Position numbers and translations under genes: made by a program. DNA of 64,000 bases from Orientia tsutsugamushi (lineage in GTDB: Bacteria; Pseudomonadota; Alphaproteobacteria; Rickettsiales; Rickettsiaceae). Location: the NCBI RefSeq assembly GCF_900327275.1, contig NZ_LS398548.1, positions 1,984,001-2,048,000 of the forward strand, read 5' to 3'. Below the pieces are notes generated by a model. That model was not told where the DNA came from. It saw only the letters and a list, made by a program, of their open reading frames with translations, and ran no database searches. Below are positions 10,110 to 20,528 of this stretch, in pieces; the first letter of the stretch is position 1, and the number at the start of each line of letters is the position of its first letter.

Positions 10110-10539
10110 ATATTTGCTTTGCCCTATTTTCAAAAGCTGTCATTGTTTTACATGCAACATCATCAGCTACTAGCTTTAAGATTTTTTCCAAAATTATAGA
10201 CTTAAGAGTAAACTTCAAGTCTAAAGTTACTAAAGTATTTTGCTTATGAGATTGAAATTTCCATATATTACTCAAATATAATATTGGTCCTTCAGTAGAC
10301 TTAACTATAATACTGTAATCTTTGCCATTGCATTGCGGCATTACTAGAGAGCGATATTTATCATAACATAACCCGAATTTTACTGTCAAATCAGCAACAA
10401 TTAACTCATGATTTTTTTTTACTATTTCTGCTGCTGAACAATAAGGTATAAATTGAGGATAAGATTCAATATCAAGCACAAGTTGGTAAAGGTGTTTTGC
10501 ACTATAAGGTAAAAGCTTAGCTTTATTAAAAAACAGCAT
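10093..10539 (-). CDS. START-domain protein of the RatA/COQ10 family
   Basis: 148 residues with the compact helix-grip fold pattern of the polyketide-cyclase/COQ10 family: FFNKAKLLPYSAKHLYQLVLD, then ESYPQFIPYCSAAEI, and a long C-terminal helix. In alphaproteobacteria these are annotated as ubiquinone-binding COQ10-like or RatA-like proteins, and a role in coenzyme Q function is the usual suggestion. It lies 21 bases downstream of lipA on the same strand, an arrangement I recall for related Rickettsia, which suggests co-transcription. Full length, no defect. Which of the two activities applies cannot be decided here. Confidence 0.85.
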   Translation of the reverse strand: MLFFNKAKLLPYSAKHLYQLVLDIESYPQFIPYCSAAEIVKKNHELIVADLTVKFGLCYDKYRSLVMPQCNGKDYSIIVKSTEGPILYLSNIWKFQSHKQNTLVTLDLKFTLKSIILEKILKLVADDVACKTMTAFENRAKQIYGKTF

Positions 10540-10559
10540 TATTTGTAATATAAAAATTT

Positions 10560-11468
10560 TTATATTATATTTTGTAGCCTCATTTGTTTTAATTTTTCGA
10601 AATGTTCTCCAGCATGATATGAAGACCGAGTTAGAGGGCTTGCAGAAACCATTAAAAACCCCTTAGACTTAGCAACTCTGGCATAATAATCAAACTCATC
10701 AGGTGTAACATATCGGTCTACATCTATATGTCGAGCACTAGGACGTAAATATTGACCAATAGTTAAAAAATCTACTTCGGCAGCTCTTAAATCATCCATT
10801 ACTTGTAGTACTTCATGTTTAGTTTCTCCTAAACCAACCATAATACCAGATTTAGTAAAAATACTACTATCAAATATCTTAACCTGATGTAGCAAATTTA
10901 ATGAGTTATAATAACGAGCTCCAGGTCTGACTTTTAAATATAATGATGGCACAGTTTCAATATTATGATTATATACATCTGGTCGTGCTTTTGCAACTAT
11001 CTTCCAAGCGTCATGTTTACGTAAAAAATCTGGCGTTAGTACCTCTATTGAAGTACTAGGAGATCTTTCCCTAATATAAGTTATACACTTAGCAAAGTGA
11101 CTAGCTCCTCCATCACTAAGATCGTCCCTATCTACAGAAGTAATTACTACATGCTTAAGGCCTAATTTCATTACTGCTTCAGATAGCCTATATGGCTCAT
11201 ATTCATCTACTTGTTCTGGTTTTCCTGTACTAACATTACAAAATGCGCAAGCTCTAGTACAAATGGAACCAAGAATCATAACCGTTGCATGCTTTTTAGA
11301 CCAGCATTCACCAATATTAGGACATGCTGCCTCCTTACATACAGTATTTAACTTTAAGCTCTTGATAAGCTCATTAGTACTTTGATACTCATCAGAAAAA
11401 GGAGCTTTAACTCTTAACCAGCTAGGCCTTACTAAGGCTGTAGCTGTAATATTCTTATCGCTACACAT
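10560..11468 (-). CDS. lipA: Lipoyl synthase
   Basis: Radical-SAM enzyme that inserts sulfur into octanoyl chains on the lipoyl domains of pyruvate and 2-oxoglutarate dehydrogenases. At 302 residues it is normal. Both cluster motifs are present: the auxiliary cluster [12 protein letters not shown] near residue 45 and the radical-SAM CTRACAFC near 73. The C-terminal RSSYHA motif that donates the serine ligand is present near residue 282. It is the first of two closely spaced leftward genes with the START-domain protein, and is preceded by sppA 10 bases away. An intact gene implies that lipoylation is retained. Confidence 0.97.
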   Translation of the reverse strand: MCSDKNITATALVRPSWLRVKAPFSDEYQSTNELIKSLKLNTVCKEAACPNIGECWSKKHATVMILGSICTRACAFCNVSTGKPEQVDEYEPYRLSEAVMKLGLKHVVITSVDRDDLSDGGASHFAKCITYIRERSPSTSIEVLTPDFLRKHDAWKIVAKARPDVYNHNIETVPSLYLKVRPGARYYNSLNLLHQVKIFDSSIFTKSGIMVGLGETKHEVLQVMDDLRAAEVDFLTIGQYLRPSARHIDVDRYVTPDEFDYYARVAKSKGFLMVSASPLTRSSYHAGEHFEKLKQMRLQNII

Positions 11469-11478
11469 AATTAATAAC

Positions 11479-12387
11479 TTAACAATACAATGCCATTACA
11501 CCATTTATTTTACTACCAAAAAACAATTTACGTATGTTATTTTGAAATAACTCAATATAGCTGTCTAGCTTAGTTTGCGTATGTAATTCTATTACTCTAA
11601 GATCAAGAGAAAGCTTTTTTTCCTGTTGCAGCCAGGTTAAAGCATCCTCTGTAGTACCTAATGCGTCAATTAAGTTCAAAGATAAAGCTTGACGACCAGT
11701 ATATGCTTTGCCATCAGCAACTTTTAATACTTGTTCTGGACTCATTTGTCTACGCTCTGCTACTAGTTCAACAAAAAAATCATACATATCATTTATTAGC
11801 GTCATAGTGGCCTCATGAACTGCTGGTGTAACTTTTTCAGTTAAACTAGGTGCTGCTTTTAACTCACCAGACTTAAAGGTATGAAATTTTATTCCAATTT
11901 TTTCTCCAAATTCAGTAATTTCAGGAGAAAAATGCACAATACCTATAGAGCCAGTTACTGTAGATTTTTGCGCAATAATATAATCTGCTGCTAATGCAAC
12001 CAGATATCCACCTGAGGCTGCGACAGTTCCTAATACTGCAACTACAGGCTTGCTATTACTAATCGCTCTTAATATACCATATATTTTTTCTGAGCCTGCT
12101 ACTGTACCACCTGGTGAATCTATATGTAATATTAAAGCTTTAGCTTTGTCATCATTTTTAATTTGATGTAATAAATTGGTTAGTTTTATATCATCATATA
12201 TAAGATCATCAATTTGAATATTGGCAATATAATCACCTGTAGCTAATGATGGACTATATCCTACTCGATTTCGAAAAATAAACAGCACTACTATAGCAGT
12301 AATTAACAACAAAGTAAGAATTTTCCACTTTTTTAATTGGCTTTTATAATACTTTCTTTCAATTAAGTAATCAGGATCAATTATCAT
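11479..12387 (-). CDS. sppA: Signal peptide peptidase SppA (S49 serine protease)
   Basis: Inner-membrane protease that degrades cleaved signal peptides. 302 residues, the short single-domain form typical of alphaproteobacteria. A membrane anchor lies near residues 22-40 ([18 protein letters not shown]). The catalytic serine is in [12 protein letters not shown] near residue 125, and the lysine of the Ser-Lys dyad is in [11 protein letters not shown] near 178. The [12 protein letters not shown] motif near residue 90 is the S49 oxyanion region. It sits between smpB and lipA on the same strand with gaps of 10-20 bases, so an operon is likely. Confidence 0.94.
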   Translation of the reverse strand: MIIDPDYLIERKYYKSQLKKWKILTLLLITAIVVLFIFRNRVGYSPSLATGDYIANIQIDDLIYDDIKLTNLLHQIKNDDKAKALILHIDSPGGTVAGSEKIYGILRAISNSKPVVAVLGTVAASGGYLVALAADYIIAQKSTVTGSIGIVHFSPEITEFGEKIGIKFHTFKSGELKAAPSLTEKVTPAVHEATMTLINDMYDFFVELVAERRQMSPEQVLKVADGKAYTGRQALSLNLIDALGTTEDALTWLQQEKKLSLDLRVIELHTQTKLDSYIELFQNNIRKLFFGSKINGVMALYC

Positions 12388-12407
12388 TTAAAACTTTTTT
12401 TCATCCA

Positions 12408-12869
12408 CTAAAACTTATTTCTCATTATTCTTGCTTGTTGTTTTTTCCATTCTTGTTCTTTAATAGCATAACGCTTATCATATTGTTTTTTCCCCTTAGC
12501 TAATCCAAGCTCAACTTTTACCTTGTTTTTGCTATTAAAGTAAATGGATAGTGCCACTAATGTACATCCTTGAACACTAAGTTTGCCAATAATCTTTTGT
12601 ATTTCTTTTCTATGAAGCAACAGCTTCCTTACTCTACGAGGAACATGATTAAATCTATTCGCCTGTTTATATTCTCCTATATAAGAATTGTAGAGAAATA
12701 TTTCATTGCTACTCTCAGCAGCATAACTATCTTCAATACTTACTTTCCCGCTTCTTATAGATTTTAATTCACTGCCCTGTAAAACTATTCCTGCTTCCAT
12801 TTTATCTTCAATAAAGTAATTAAACTTAGCTTTTCTATTTTGAGCAACTATTTTACAATAATTCTCCAT
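12408..12869 (-). CDS. smpB: SsrA-binding protein SmpB
   Basis: Binds tmRNA and delivers it to stalled ribosomes (trans-translation). 153 residues, beginning MENYCKIVAQNRKAKFNYFI. The oligonucleotide-binding barrel contains GIVLQGSELKSIRSGKVS and the basic tail is KQQARIMRNKF. The stop of dapA is 2 bases from the start of this gene, so the pair is probably translationally coupled. The tmRNA gene is not in this window. Confidence 0.96.
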   Translation of the reverse strand: MENYCKIVAQNRKAKFNYFIEDKMEAGIVLQGSELKSIRSGKVSIEDSYAAESSNEIFLYNSYIGEYKQANRFNHVPRRVRKLLLHRKEIQKIIGKLSVQGCTLVALSIYFNSKNKVKVELGLAKGKKQYDKRYAIKEQEWKKQQARIMRNKF

Positions 12870-12871
12870 AA

Positions 12872-13768
12872 CTACCTTATTACAACTTCACTAAAAACTT
12901 CGTTTACTAATTTGATGCTAGATGGCATTAACTGGCATAATGGCAATCTTACTTCAGGAGTACACAATTTACGTAATGACGCTGCATATTTTACTGGAAC
13001 TGGATTAGTTTCAATAGATATAGCGCTATAAATAGGCATTAGCTTCATGTGTAACTGAAAAGCTTCTTCAGTTTTACCATGATTCCATAATAACTGTATT
13101 TCTTTACTCTCAAAAGGAGCAACATTTGCAGTTACCGATACTAAGCCACTTCCACCTTGTGCATTAAACCCTAATGCTAGTGAATCAACTCCACATAGAA
13201 AAGCAAATTCCTTGTCGATATCTAACTTAGACCTTATTCTTAATGGTGCTTCTAGATTGCCAGTAGCGTCTTTGATTGCTACTATCCTATCAAATTTTGC
13301 TAACTTTATTACTGTTTCATCATTCAAATCAACTCCAGTTCTACTTGGAACTGTGTAAAGCATAATTGGCAAATTACATGCATCATGAATAGTTTTAAAG
13401 TATTGACGTAACCCTTCTTGGCTAGGCCTGCTATAAAATGGTGTCACGCACATTATTCCTTGTACTGCTAATCTTTCACATTCTTTAACCATCATTACAG
13501 CTTTATCAATATCAGAAGCGCAACATCCAGCAATCACTAATGTTCTACCATTAACATACTTGATTGTAAAACTTATTAAACTGATATATTCCTCATAACT
13601 TAATGATAAACTTTCTCCAGTAGAACCAGCAACTAAAATTCCATCGACTTGAGCTTTAATTTGTAAATCTAATAATTTCTCTAATGCATCAAAATCAATC
13701 TGCTTTGCAGCATCTTTAAAAGGAGTAACTAAAGCAGTAATTAGTCCATTAAATATCTTCTTCGCCAT
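12872..13768 (-). CDS. dapA: 4-hydroxy-tetrahydrodipicolinate synthase
   Basis: Condenses pyruvate with aspartate semialdehyde, the first committed step of the diaminopimelate/lysine pathway. This feeds peptidoglycan, since a reduced DAP pathway is known in Rickettsiales. 298 residues of a TIM barrel. VAGSTGESLSLSYEE near residue 45, the tyrosine in MLYTVPSRTGVD near 138 and the Schiff-base lysine in IAIKDATGN near 166 are all in place. The start overlaps the 3' end of the aminotransferase gene by 20 bases, so the two are co-transcribed. Confidence 0.96.
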   Translation of the reverse strand: MAKKIFNGLITALVTPFKDAAKQIDFDALEKLLDLQIKAQVDGILVAGSTGESLSLSYEEYISLISFTIKYVNGRTLVIAGCCASDIDKAVMMVKECERLAVQGIMCVTPFYSRPSQEGLRQYFKTIHDACNLPIMLYTVPSRTGVDLNDETVIKLAKFDRIVAIKDATGNLEAPLRIRSKLDIDKEFAFLCGVDSLALGFNAQGGSGLVSVTANVAPFESKEIQLLWNHGKTEEAFQLHMKLMPIYSAISIETNPVPVKYAASLRKLCTPEVRLPLCQLMPSSIKLVNEVFSEVVIR

Positions 13769-14651
13769 TAACTAACTTATTATAATAGTTTTTTATAACA
13801 CTAGTAACTGAATTATCAAGATCATAAATCTTTTCAACTTGCAGATTATGATTTTTAAGTGCAGTAAAATTAATTACATTTACTTCTCTAATTTCAATAG
13901 ATGTACTAACTAAAAAACATGCCTGATAATCTATTAAACATTCAGGCTTAATATATTGTTCCTCAGCTATTATACCTAACTTTTTAGCAATCGCAAATAC
14001 TGTTTGCCTAGTAATACCATTCAAACAAGCGTCTGCTATTGGTGTAATAATTTTATCATGAGCAACAAAAAAAATATTAGATGTAGTAGCTTCAGAAATA
14101 TAACCACGCCAATCTAATAAAATAGCATCATCAAATCCCTGATTCTCACTTTCTGTTTTGCTAATTATCATTGTAGTATAACGTCCTCCAGACTTACACT
14201 GAATTGGAATAGTTTGTGGAGGAATATTAATCCAGTTACTAAAACATAAATTCATGGGTTGCTGTATCCGCTTAGGTATTTCCCAACCTGCCAGCATAAC
14301 ATTAGTAGATAACAATGGAGATATTAATCTTGATGATTCTGCTCCTTTCCATATTAGTGGCCTAATATAAGCATTAGTAAGATTATTTTTCTCTATTAAT
14401 GCTTTACATGCTATAATAATATCAGATTTACTATACTTTACTGGTATCATTAATTGTTGAGCCGAATCAAATAGACGATCAATATGTTCTTCTAGTTTAA
14501 AAGCTTTGCCATTATATGTTCTAATACCTTCAAATACTGAACTAGCGTAGTGTAAACTATGTGTCATTAAATGCACGTTAGCTGTTTTCCACTCTACAAA
14601 TTCATTATTTATCCATAAAAAATTAGCATTATTAAAATAAGAGTTTAACAT
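13749..14651 (-). CDS. Branched-chain aminotransferase family (class IV, PLP)
   Basis: Fold-type IV PLP transaminase of 300 residues. It contains HSLHYASSVFEGIRTYNG near residue 31 (the IlvE/Dat signature), a lysine in MIISKTESENQGFDDAILLD near 162 that fits the cofactor lysine, and EATTSNIFFV near 195. The family is branched-chain amino acid transaminase (IlvE), but D-alanine transaminase and aminodeoxychorismate lyase share the fold. The neighbouring dapA makes a role in the supply of amino-group donors for wall precursors conceivable. That is inference. Full length; overlaps dapA by 20 bases. Confidence 0.88.
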   Translation of the reverse strand: MLNSYFNNANFLWINNEFVEWKTANVHLMTHSLHYASSVFEGIRTYNGKAFKLEEHIDRLFDSAQQLMIPVKYSKSDIIIACKALIEKNNLTNAYIRPLIWKGAESSRLISPLLSTNVMLAGWEIPKRIQQPMNLCFSNWINIPPQTIPIQCKSGGRYTTMIISKTESENQGFDDAILLDWRGYISEATTSNIFFVAHDKIITPIADACLNGITRQTVFAIAKKLGIIAEEQYIKPECLIDYQACFLVSTSIEIREVNVINFTALKNHNLQVEKIYDLDNSVTSVIKNYYNKLVNGEEDI

Positions 14652-14689
14652 TACATTCGCTCATAAAGTTAATATATTATAGAATGTAG

Positions 14690-14796
14690 TATAGTCATTT
14701 ACAATGAAGTAGTTTGAGCATAGAAAAAGCGACAATAGCATCATAAGATTTACCGACATGATATTTTATATGTAAACTTCATTGTAAATGACTATA
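14690..14796. repeat. IS630-derived MITE, type B (copy 1)
   Basis: 107 bases with inverted ends TATAGTCATTTACAATGAAG and CTTCATTGTAAATGACTATA, flanked by TA. The interior GAGCATAGAAAAAGCGACAA is shared with copies at 33845-33948 and 42651-42754 and with the longer derivatives at 35277-35625 and 48188-48424, which retain IS630 transposase pieces. It lies directly upstream of the aminotransferase start at 14651, so it could affect that promoter. Confidence 0.85.
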
Positions 14797-14853
14797 TATT
14801 AATACCAGTGAGATACTCCACTATTTTTTTATAGCGAATGGAAATGTATATAT

Positions 14854-14998
14854 TAGACCTCTTTCGAAACTAGTTAAGGTAGTTCAAAATTATTGCTGAC
14901 AAATATCGAAATAGACGTAAAAGATTCGGTCTTAGATTTAATTTGATCTCTGGCATTTATAATTTTGAACTACCTTAACTAGTTTCGAAAGAGGTCTA
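14854..14998. repeat. Palindromic MITE, type A (copy 2 of 3)
   Basis: 145 bases, ends TAGACCTCTTTCGAAACTAG and its mirror image. The interior is nearly identical to the copies at 8986-9129 and 35110-35254 and to the 3' end of the IS5-type transposase. It sits 58 bases from the type B MITE, so the gap between ilvE-like and recD2 is a small insertion hot spot. Confidence 0.85.
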
Positions 14999-15272
14999 TT
15001 CTAAGCTTAAATCATTTGTAATCAGATATAATATTCTAATATATTCTAGTTTGTAAAACTTTATATTAAGCAGAGTTGAATATAATCAGGAGATCAGAGC
15101 TGAGGTAAAGAAAGTGGAAGATAATTCAAACTTGAAAAAGAAACAGAAGCTAGGTAAATAATAATAGTTTTACTTGTTTTTTATGTTCATTTTTATTTTT
15201 TATAGTGTTCAATTACAAAAGTTGTAATACTTGCTCTTTTTACAGTTTAGAATGCTCATTTGAACTTGTATT
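14999..15272. other. Gene-free gap between MITE and recD2
   Basis: 274 AT-rich bases with no credible gene. A short lysine-rich open stretch around 15080-15165 on the plus strand (GDQS-type codons then KKKQKLGK, stop) has no start or family I can recognise. Confidence 0.5.
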
Positions 15273-17468
15273 TTAAGTTATATCCATTAATTTTTTCTTG
15301 AGCATAGAATACCTTAGTTCTGCTATGTTTTTTTTAATAGCGATATTTAATGCTTTTTTTTGACCAACAACAATAACTAACTTTTTTGCTCTGGTAATAG
15401 CAGTATAAATTAACTTTCGTTGTAGCATAGGGTAATGTTGCATCATTAATGGAATAATTACAGTGTGATATTCTCCACCTTGTGACTTATGAATAGTAAT
15501 AGCATAAGCAAGTACTATTTCATCAAGCTCATCAAAGTCATAGCTTATTTTATTACCATCAAAATTTATTACTATATTTTGGTTTTCATGATCAATTGTA
15601 TTAATAATTCCTATGTCACCGTTATATATATCTTTATCATAATTATTAACTATTTGCATAACCTTATCACCAATTTTAAAAATATTGCCCCAAATAAGTA
15701 ATTCATCATTTGCTGAGGTACTTGGTAATAGTACTTTTTGTAATACTGAATTGAGATTCTTTGTTCCTACAATTCCTCTGGTTATTGGAGATAATATTTG
15801 TATATCTGTAAATGGAGAAATAGAAAATTTTTTTGGTAAGCGTACCTGAACTAATTCAGTTATTTTATCAATAGCATCCTCTGGTGTATCGCTATTAATA
15901 AAATAAAAATCATTATTTGAGTTTTGGCTAGATTGTAAAATTGGAAAAAATCCGTTATTAATTCTATGGGCATTGCTAATAATGCTACTTTGATTATTTT
16001 GCCTAAAAATTTCTGTTAATGTTACTATAGGAAATTTTTGAGACTTAATTAAATCACTAAAAACCTGACCTGGTCCTACTGATGGCAGTTGATCAATATC
16101 TCCGACTAAAAAGAGAGAAGCAGTGCTTGGCAGTGCGCTTATTGCTGCATACATTGTTGTAACATCAACCATTGACATTTCATCTAATATTAATAACTGA
16201 CATTTAAGTTTTGTGATTGTTCGTACATCTTGTCCTGGACGACTATATACTAAACGATGAATAGTATGAGCTGGATGTTGAGTAGCCTCGCTTAACCTCT
16301 TTGCTGCTCTGCCAGTTGGAGCAGCAAGCAATATTACAACTCCTTCACTTTTTAGAATATTAATTATGGAATTAATTAAAGTAGTTTTACCAACTCCAGG
16401 ACCTCCAGTAATAATCATTACTTTAGACTTCAAAGCTTGATGAAGAGCATCTTGCTGACTAGGTGATAGTTTGATATTTGCCTTACTTATGTATTCTGTT
16501 ATTTTATTGCTGCTGATTGGATTCCATGCTAGTTTACCTTTACTAATATGGACTAATAATTCCGCTATTTTAAGCTCTGCATAAGCTAATCCCTTAAGGA
16601 ATATACATTCTTCACCATTTATGTTTTCAACAGCAACATTTCGTTCATTGATTTCAAAGGATAGTGCATCAATTATAATGCTAACATCAATATTTAACAA
16701 CTCATGACATAGATTAATTAGCTTATCAGTTGGCATGCCACAACTGCCGTTACCCATAGCTGTAACTAAGGCATAATTTAGCCCAGCTCGCGCTCTTATC
16801 ATTGAATTTTCTGGAATGCCAATAGCTTTTGCAATGTTATCTGCACTTTTAAACCCTATGCCTTTAATATCCGATACTAATTGATAGGGATTAGATTTAA
16901 TAATATTTATTGCTTCTGCTCCATAAGCCTTATATATTTTAACAGCTTTACTAGCACCAATATTATAGTTATGAATAAACAGCATTATATCACTTATAAT
17001 TTTCTGGCTATTCCAACTTTCCCAAATTTTTTTTGCACGAATTGGACCTATTCCTGGCACCTTTTTTAATGCTGGATCCTGATTTTCAATTACTGTAAGA
17101 ACATCTAAGCCAAATGTTTGGACTAATTTTTTAGCATATATCGGACCAATGCCTTTAATCAATCCAGATGCTAAATATTTTTCTATACCATCTATACTAG
17201 TTGGTACTGAAACTTTTAATGTATGAGCTTTAAACTGCAGTCCATATTCTTTATCATTAACCCATATGCCGCTAGCTTCAATATGCTGTCCTGCTGAAAT
17301 GGTTGCACTGTTGCCAATTACTGTTATTAAGTCTTTCTTATGATTGACTTTAACTTTAATGATGCAAAATCCATTGTCAGTATTATGAAAAGTTACTCTT
17401 TCTACTAATCCTGCTAAACTTTGATTATTGATAGGCGAGGCTTTTGTAGAATAAGACAATACACTCAT
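15273..17468 (-). CDS. recD2: RecD2-type DNA helicase
   Basis: SF1B 5'-3' helicase, 731 residues. The N-terminal OB-like domain (LVERVTFHNTDNGFCIIKVK) is followed by helix-hairpin-helix repeats (GLIKGIGPIYAKKLV near 105, VPGIGPIRAKKIWESW near 143). Walker A is GGPGVGKTTLI near 357 and Walker B is LLILDEMSMVD near 425. A C-terminal motif reads YAITIHKSQGGEYHTVIIP near 670. This architecture is RecD2, not the RecD subunit of RecBCD. It is probably in a leftward run downstream of trmD-rplS (26 bases from rplS). DNA repair or replication-fork roles are known for the family. Confidence 0.9.
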   Translation of the reverse strand: MSVLSYSTKASPINNQSLAGLVERVTFHNTDNGFCIIKVKVNHKKDLITVIGNSATISAGQHIEASGIWVNDKEYGLQFKAHTLKVSVPTSIDGIEKYLASGLIKGIGPIYAKKLVQTFGLDVLTVIENQDPALKKVPGIGPIRAKKIWESWNSQKIISDIMLFIHNYNIGASKAVKIYKAYGAEAINIIKSNPYQLVSDIKGIGFKSADNIAKAIGIPENSMIRARAGLNYALVTAMGNGSCGMPTDKLINLCHELLNIDVSIIIDALSFEINERNVAVENINGEECIFLKGLAYAELKIAELLVHISKGKLAWNPISSNKITEYISKANIKLSPSQQDALHQALKSKVMIITGGPGVGKTTLINSIINILKSEGVVILLAAPTGRAAKRLSEATQHPAHTIHRLVYSRPGQDVRTITKLKCQLLILDEMSMVDVTTMYAAISALPSTASLFLVGDIDQLPSVGPGQVFSDLIKSQKFPIVTLTEIFRQNNQSSIISNAHRINNGFFPILQSSQNSNNDFYFINSDTPEDAIDKITELVQVRLPKKFSISPFTDIQILSPITRGIVGTKNLNSVLQKVLLPSTSANDELLIWGNIFKIGDKVMQIVNNYDKDIYNGDIGIINTIDHENQNIVINFDGNKISYDFDELDEIVLAYAITIHKSQGGEYHTVIIPLMMQHYPMLQRKLIYTAITRAKKLVIVVGQKKALNIAIKKNIAELRYSMLKKKLMDIT

Positions 17469-17494
17469 GTTAGCATCATAAGGCTAATAATTCT

Positions 17495-17869
17495 TTATTG
17501 GTTATCTTTTGAAAAGATTTTTTCTCTAATTTTAGCTTTTCTGCCTTGTAGATTTCTTAAATAATATAGCTTAGCTCGTCTTACTACTCCTTGCTTGATT
17601 AACTCTATGCTGCTAATTAGTGGAGAGTAAAGCATAAACTTTCTTTCTATACCTTGGCCATGACTAATTTTTCTAACTGTAAATGATGAAGATATTGAAC
17701 GATTAGCACGAGCAATAACAACTCCTTGATAAGCTTGAATTCTTTCATTCGCTCCTTCAATAATTCTTAAGTTGACTTTTACAGTATCTCCAGGTCTAAA
17801 ATTAGGAATGCTTTTACCTTGAGTTAGTTTTTTTATTTGTTCTTGTTCAAATTGCTTAATTAAATTCAT
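17495..17869 (-). CDS. rplS: 50S ribosomal protein L19
   Basis: 124 residues, with [20 protein letters not shown], the [12 protein letters not shown] segment and [18 protein letters not shown] near the C-terminus, all diagnostic of bL19. It contacts 16S rRNA at the subunit interface. The start overlaps the trmD stop in an ATGA arrangement, showing translational coupling; trmD-rplS is a conserved bacterial pairing. Confidence 0.98.
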   Translation of the reverse strand: MNLIKQFEQEQIKKLTQGKSIPNFRPGDTVKVNLRIIEGANERIQAYQGVVIARANRSISSSFTVRKISHGQGIERKFMLYSPLISSIELIKQGVVRRAKLYYLRNLQGRKAKIREKIFSKDNQ

Positions 17870-18630
17870 TTTGTGCTCCTTGAATTTTTGTTATCATATG
17901 TATTATCAATAATAAAATGAGGGCGTCTTTGTTTTGTAATTTTAATAGATTGATTTAATCGCCATTCCTTTATTTTCTTATGATCACCAGAAAGTAAGAC
18001 TTCTGGCACTCTAAGATTACACCACACTGCTGGTCTAGTATATAGTGGATATTCAAGCAAAGTTACATTACCTTCATTAATTGTATTAAATGATTCCTCT
18101 AGTAATGTATTTTGATTTGCTATAACGCCAGGAAGTAGCCTTATACAACTATCAAGTAAAGCTAATGCTGCTATTTCTCCTCCAGATAAAACAAAATTTC
18201 CCAAACTAATTTCTGACACATTATACTTTTCTATTACTCTCTCGTCAATTCCCTCAAATCTTCCACAGATAATAATTATATTTTTTTGCTTAATAATTTC
18301 CTTAATCAAATTTTGATTTATAATGTCTCCTCTGGGAGACATATAATAAAGATAAGGCTTAGTATTTAAGTTAGTAAAAGTATTTAATGCATAATCAATT
18401 GCTTTTGCAAGAACATCAGCTCTCATAACTAGACCAGAACCTCCACCATAAGGTTCATCATCAACTTTTTTGTGTTTTGTGATACCAAAATCTTTAATAT
18501 TAATAGCTTTATATGACCATATATTTTTCTTTAATGCTTTTCCAGCTAATGAATATTGCAAAGGTCCAGGAAACATTTCTGGAAATAAAGAAAGTATATT
18601 AGCATGAAAAAAGCTGCTGGTATTAAGCAT
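17866..18630 (-). CDS. trmD: tRNA (guanine37-N1)-methyltransferase
   Basis: SPOUT-family methyltransferase that makes m1G37 in tRNAs with G36 to prevent +1 frameshifting. 254 residues. The trefoil-knot AdoMet site shows as [29 protein letters not shown] and [20 protein letters not shown]. The catalytic aspartate region is [19 protein letters not shown]. Coupled to rplS by a 4-base overlap; the usual rimM is not adjacent. Confidence 0.97.
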   Translation of the reverse strand: MLNTSSFFHANILSLFPEMFPGPLQYSLAGKALKKNIWSYKAINIKDFGITKHKKVDDEPYGGGSGLVMRADVLAKAIDYALNTFTNLNTKPYLYYMSPRGDIINQNLIKEIIKQKNIIIICGRFEGIDERVIEKYNVSEISLGNFVLSGGEIAALALLDSCIRLLPGVIANQNTLLEESFNTINEGNVTLLEYPLYTRPAVWCNLRVPEVLLSGDHKKIKEWRLNQSIKITKQRRPHFIIDNTYDNKNSRSTK

Positions 18631-18676
18631 TATTTGTAATTTATTTTTTATATAAAAGTGACAAGATATATCATTA

Positions 18677-20527
18677 TCACTTATAGCATTTAGATATATA
18701 GGTATCTTTTTGAGTTAAATCTTGCATTTTTTTGGTTTTCATACGATGGTACTGAATTATATTGTTAACTGCTTGCCTTTTGCTTGCTTCTTTTCTGTAA
18801 TTTATTTCCTTTTCGATTAGCTTAATATACTTCCAATCATCTATTAACTTTAATTTAGCTTTGTCAGTAAGTTGTCCTAACTCAATATCATCATTTTCTG
18901 CTGTTAATATTATTAATTCACGATCAAGAAACATACTTAACTCAACACTATCTCTAGGTTTAATATCAATTTTAGTTTTCGTAGTATCTATTTCTGATTC
19001 AGCGTTAGCGTTACTTGTCGTATCATAATCATTGTGCTGAGTAGAATTATCTGTATTGGATTGATTAGAATCTGTAGTTTGTATTGATGTTGACGATGGT
19101 TCAGCTTGTTTCTCTGAACTTTCATTTTGTGAGTTGTTATTGGTATCATGGTTGGTATTTATAGTGAATTCATTAACATCAGATGTATTTATATTTGTTT
19201 CATGATTTTCTAATTCAGAAATCATGGAAGTTTCGATATCTTGATTGTTATTTTGAATATCTAAGTTAATGTTATTGATGTCAGCATCATCTGTTTTTAA
19301 TATAGTAGAAATATTATCAGTATTAGCAGTGCTAGAGTTATCGTTAGTTAGTAATTGAATAGCATCACTGTTAGTGTTAGAATCTAAGATAGAAGTAGAC
19401 GTAGTATCATCATCAGTATCATCATCAGTATCATCAGTATCATTGTTAGTAGAACTAGTATCATTACTTAATGCTTGATTAGCATAATTATCAACAAGTG
19501 GAATAGAATTTTTATCAGGATTATGAGTTAAATCAATATCAGTAACATCTGAATTAGGTTCTGTATTGCTAGAATTATTATTATCAGCATTATTTTCATT
19601 TAATGTTGTTGTTAATGGTAGGTCAGGTTGCTGTTTTAAAGTTGTTTCACTGTTAATAGTTTCTTGTTGATTGCTTATCAATGATAAAGAGTTTGAGGTA
19701 TCAATATTTTTTTCTTTGTATTCTTCAAAATTAAGGCTTAATGAAACTTTACTATCTTGATTAGTAGTTTGGGTTTGCTGCTCTAACTCACTTTGAGTAT
19801 TTTCTAGTTGATTAAGATTATTAATAACTTCGTATTTGTTTGAAAAATCTTGAGTAGTGGATTGCATATTATGATGTTGCTCTCTTAACGATTGAGTAGG
19901 TACAGGCAACTTTAGTAAAGCGGTCAGATTAGTATTGTTAATTTTAGGTTTATGAGATTTAATGATTTGAGTTTGGTAACCTTGACTTGATGAGGTATAA
20001 TCTTGCTTTTGAGAATCATCTCTATTAATTTGAGAGTATAGTTCTTGTGTTTGATTAATATTTAATTTTGTTTGCATATTATTATTATCTTGCATTTGAG
20101 TGGCTTTGAGTATGTCTGGTAACTCTGCAAGTTCGATATCAGTATTATCATCATCGTGTAATCTAGGTAAGCTATTGTTATCAAGTGTAATAAAATTATG
20201 CGATTTTGTATTCAATTGATTGCTTTCTAGTTTTTCGTTATTGCTTTGCAAATCATTATTAAAACTATTTTCAATATTCTGTACATTATTAGCTTCTAAT
20301 TTATTTTGCTCACTTTCAACATTAAAACCAAAAAAAGATTTTATTTTATTCCACCAGCTATTATTCATGCTATTACTTAAGTCTGGATTATTGGTATCAC
20401 TAGGCAAAGATATTGCTGGAAGGGCAGGGAGAGTAGTGACTGAGTTAGATGCAGTAGCGCTACTTGCAGCTATTAAATTTAATAATAAAATAGTAATTAA
20501 ACATATTAATTTGCTTTTAACTAACAT
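18677..20527 (-). CDS. Long disordered Asn/Asp/Ser/Thr-rich exported protein
   Basis: 616 residues. A signal peptide is clear (residues 1-27, [20 protein letters not shown]). The middle 450 residues are low complexity, dominated by N, D, S, T and Q, with an internal D/T tandem tract ([13 protein letters not shown], encoded near 19410-19445) and little hydrophobicity. The last 90 residues are different: charged, helical and ordered-looking ([20 protein letters not shown], then [20 protein letters not shown]). I do not recognise a family. It lies one base from the PopZ-like gene on the same strand. It could be a surface antigen or periplasmic scaffold; no function is supported. Confidence 0.75.
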   Translation of the reverse strand: MLVKSKLICLITILLLNLIAASSATASNSVTTLPALPAISLPSDTNNPDLSNSMNNSWWNKIKSFFGFNVESEQNKLEANNVQNIENSFNNDLQSNNEKLESNQLNTKSHNFITLDNNSLPRLHDDDNTDIELAELPDILKATQMQDNNNMQTKLNINQTQELYSQINRDDSQKQDYTSSSQGYQTQIIKSHKPKINNTNLTALLKLPVPTQSLREQHHNMQSTTQDFSNKYEVINNLNQLENTQSELEQQTQTTNQDSKVSLSLNFEEYKEKNIDTSNSLSLISNQQETINSETTLKQQPDLPLTTTLNENNADNNNSSNTEPNSDVTDIDLTHNPDKNSIPLVDNYANQALSNDTSSTNNDTDDTDDDTDDDTTSTSILDSNTNSDAIQLLTNDNSSTANTDNISTILKTDDADINNINLDIQNNNQDIETSMISELENHETNINTSDVNEFTINTNHDTNNNSQNESSEKQAEPSSTSIQTTDSNQSNTDNSTQHNDYDTTSNANAESEIDTTKTKIDIKPRDSVELSMFLDRELIILTAENDDIELGQLTDKAKLKLIDDWKYIKLIEKEINYRKEASKRQAVNNIIQYHRMKTKKMQDLTQKDTYISKCYK

Positions 20528-20528
20528 T

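Noticed and set aside
16881-17069. Plus-strand ORFs inside recD2, lipid and transporter genes (for example 15489-15701, 28378-28677)
   Set aside because: They are antisense shadows of well-supported genes.
19380-19450. CRISPR-like short direct repeats
   Set aside because: The ATC/TCA repeats encode a D/T tandem tract in one long frame; there are no spacers and no cas genes.
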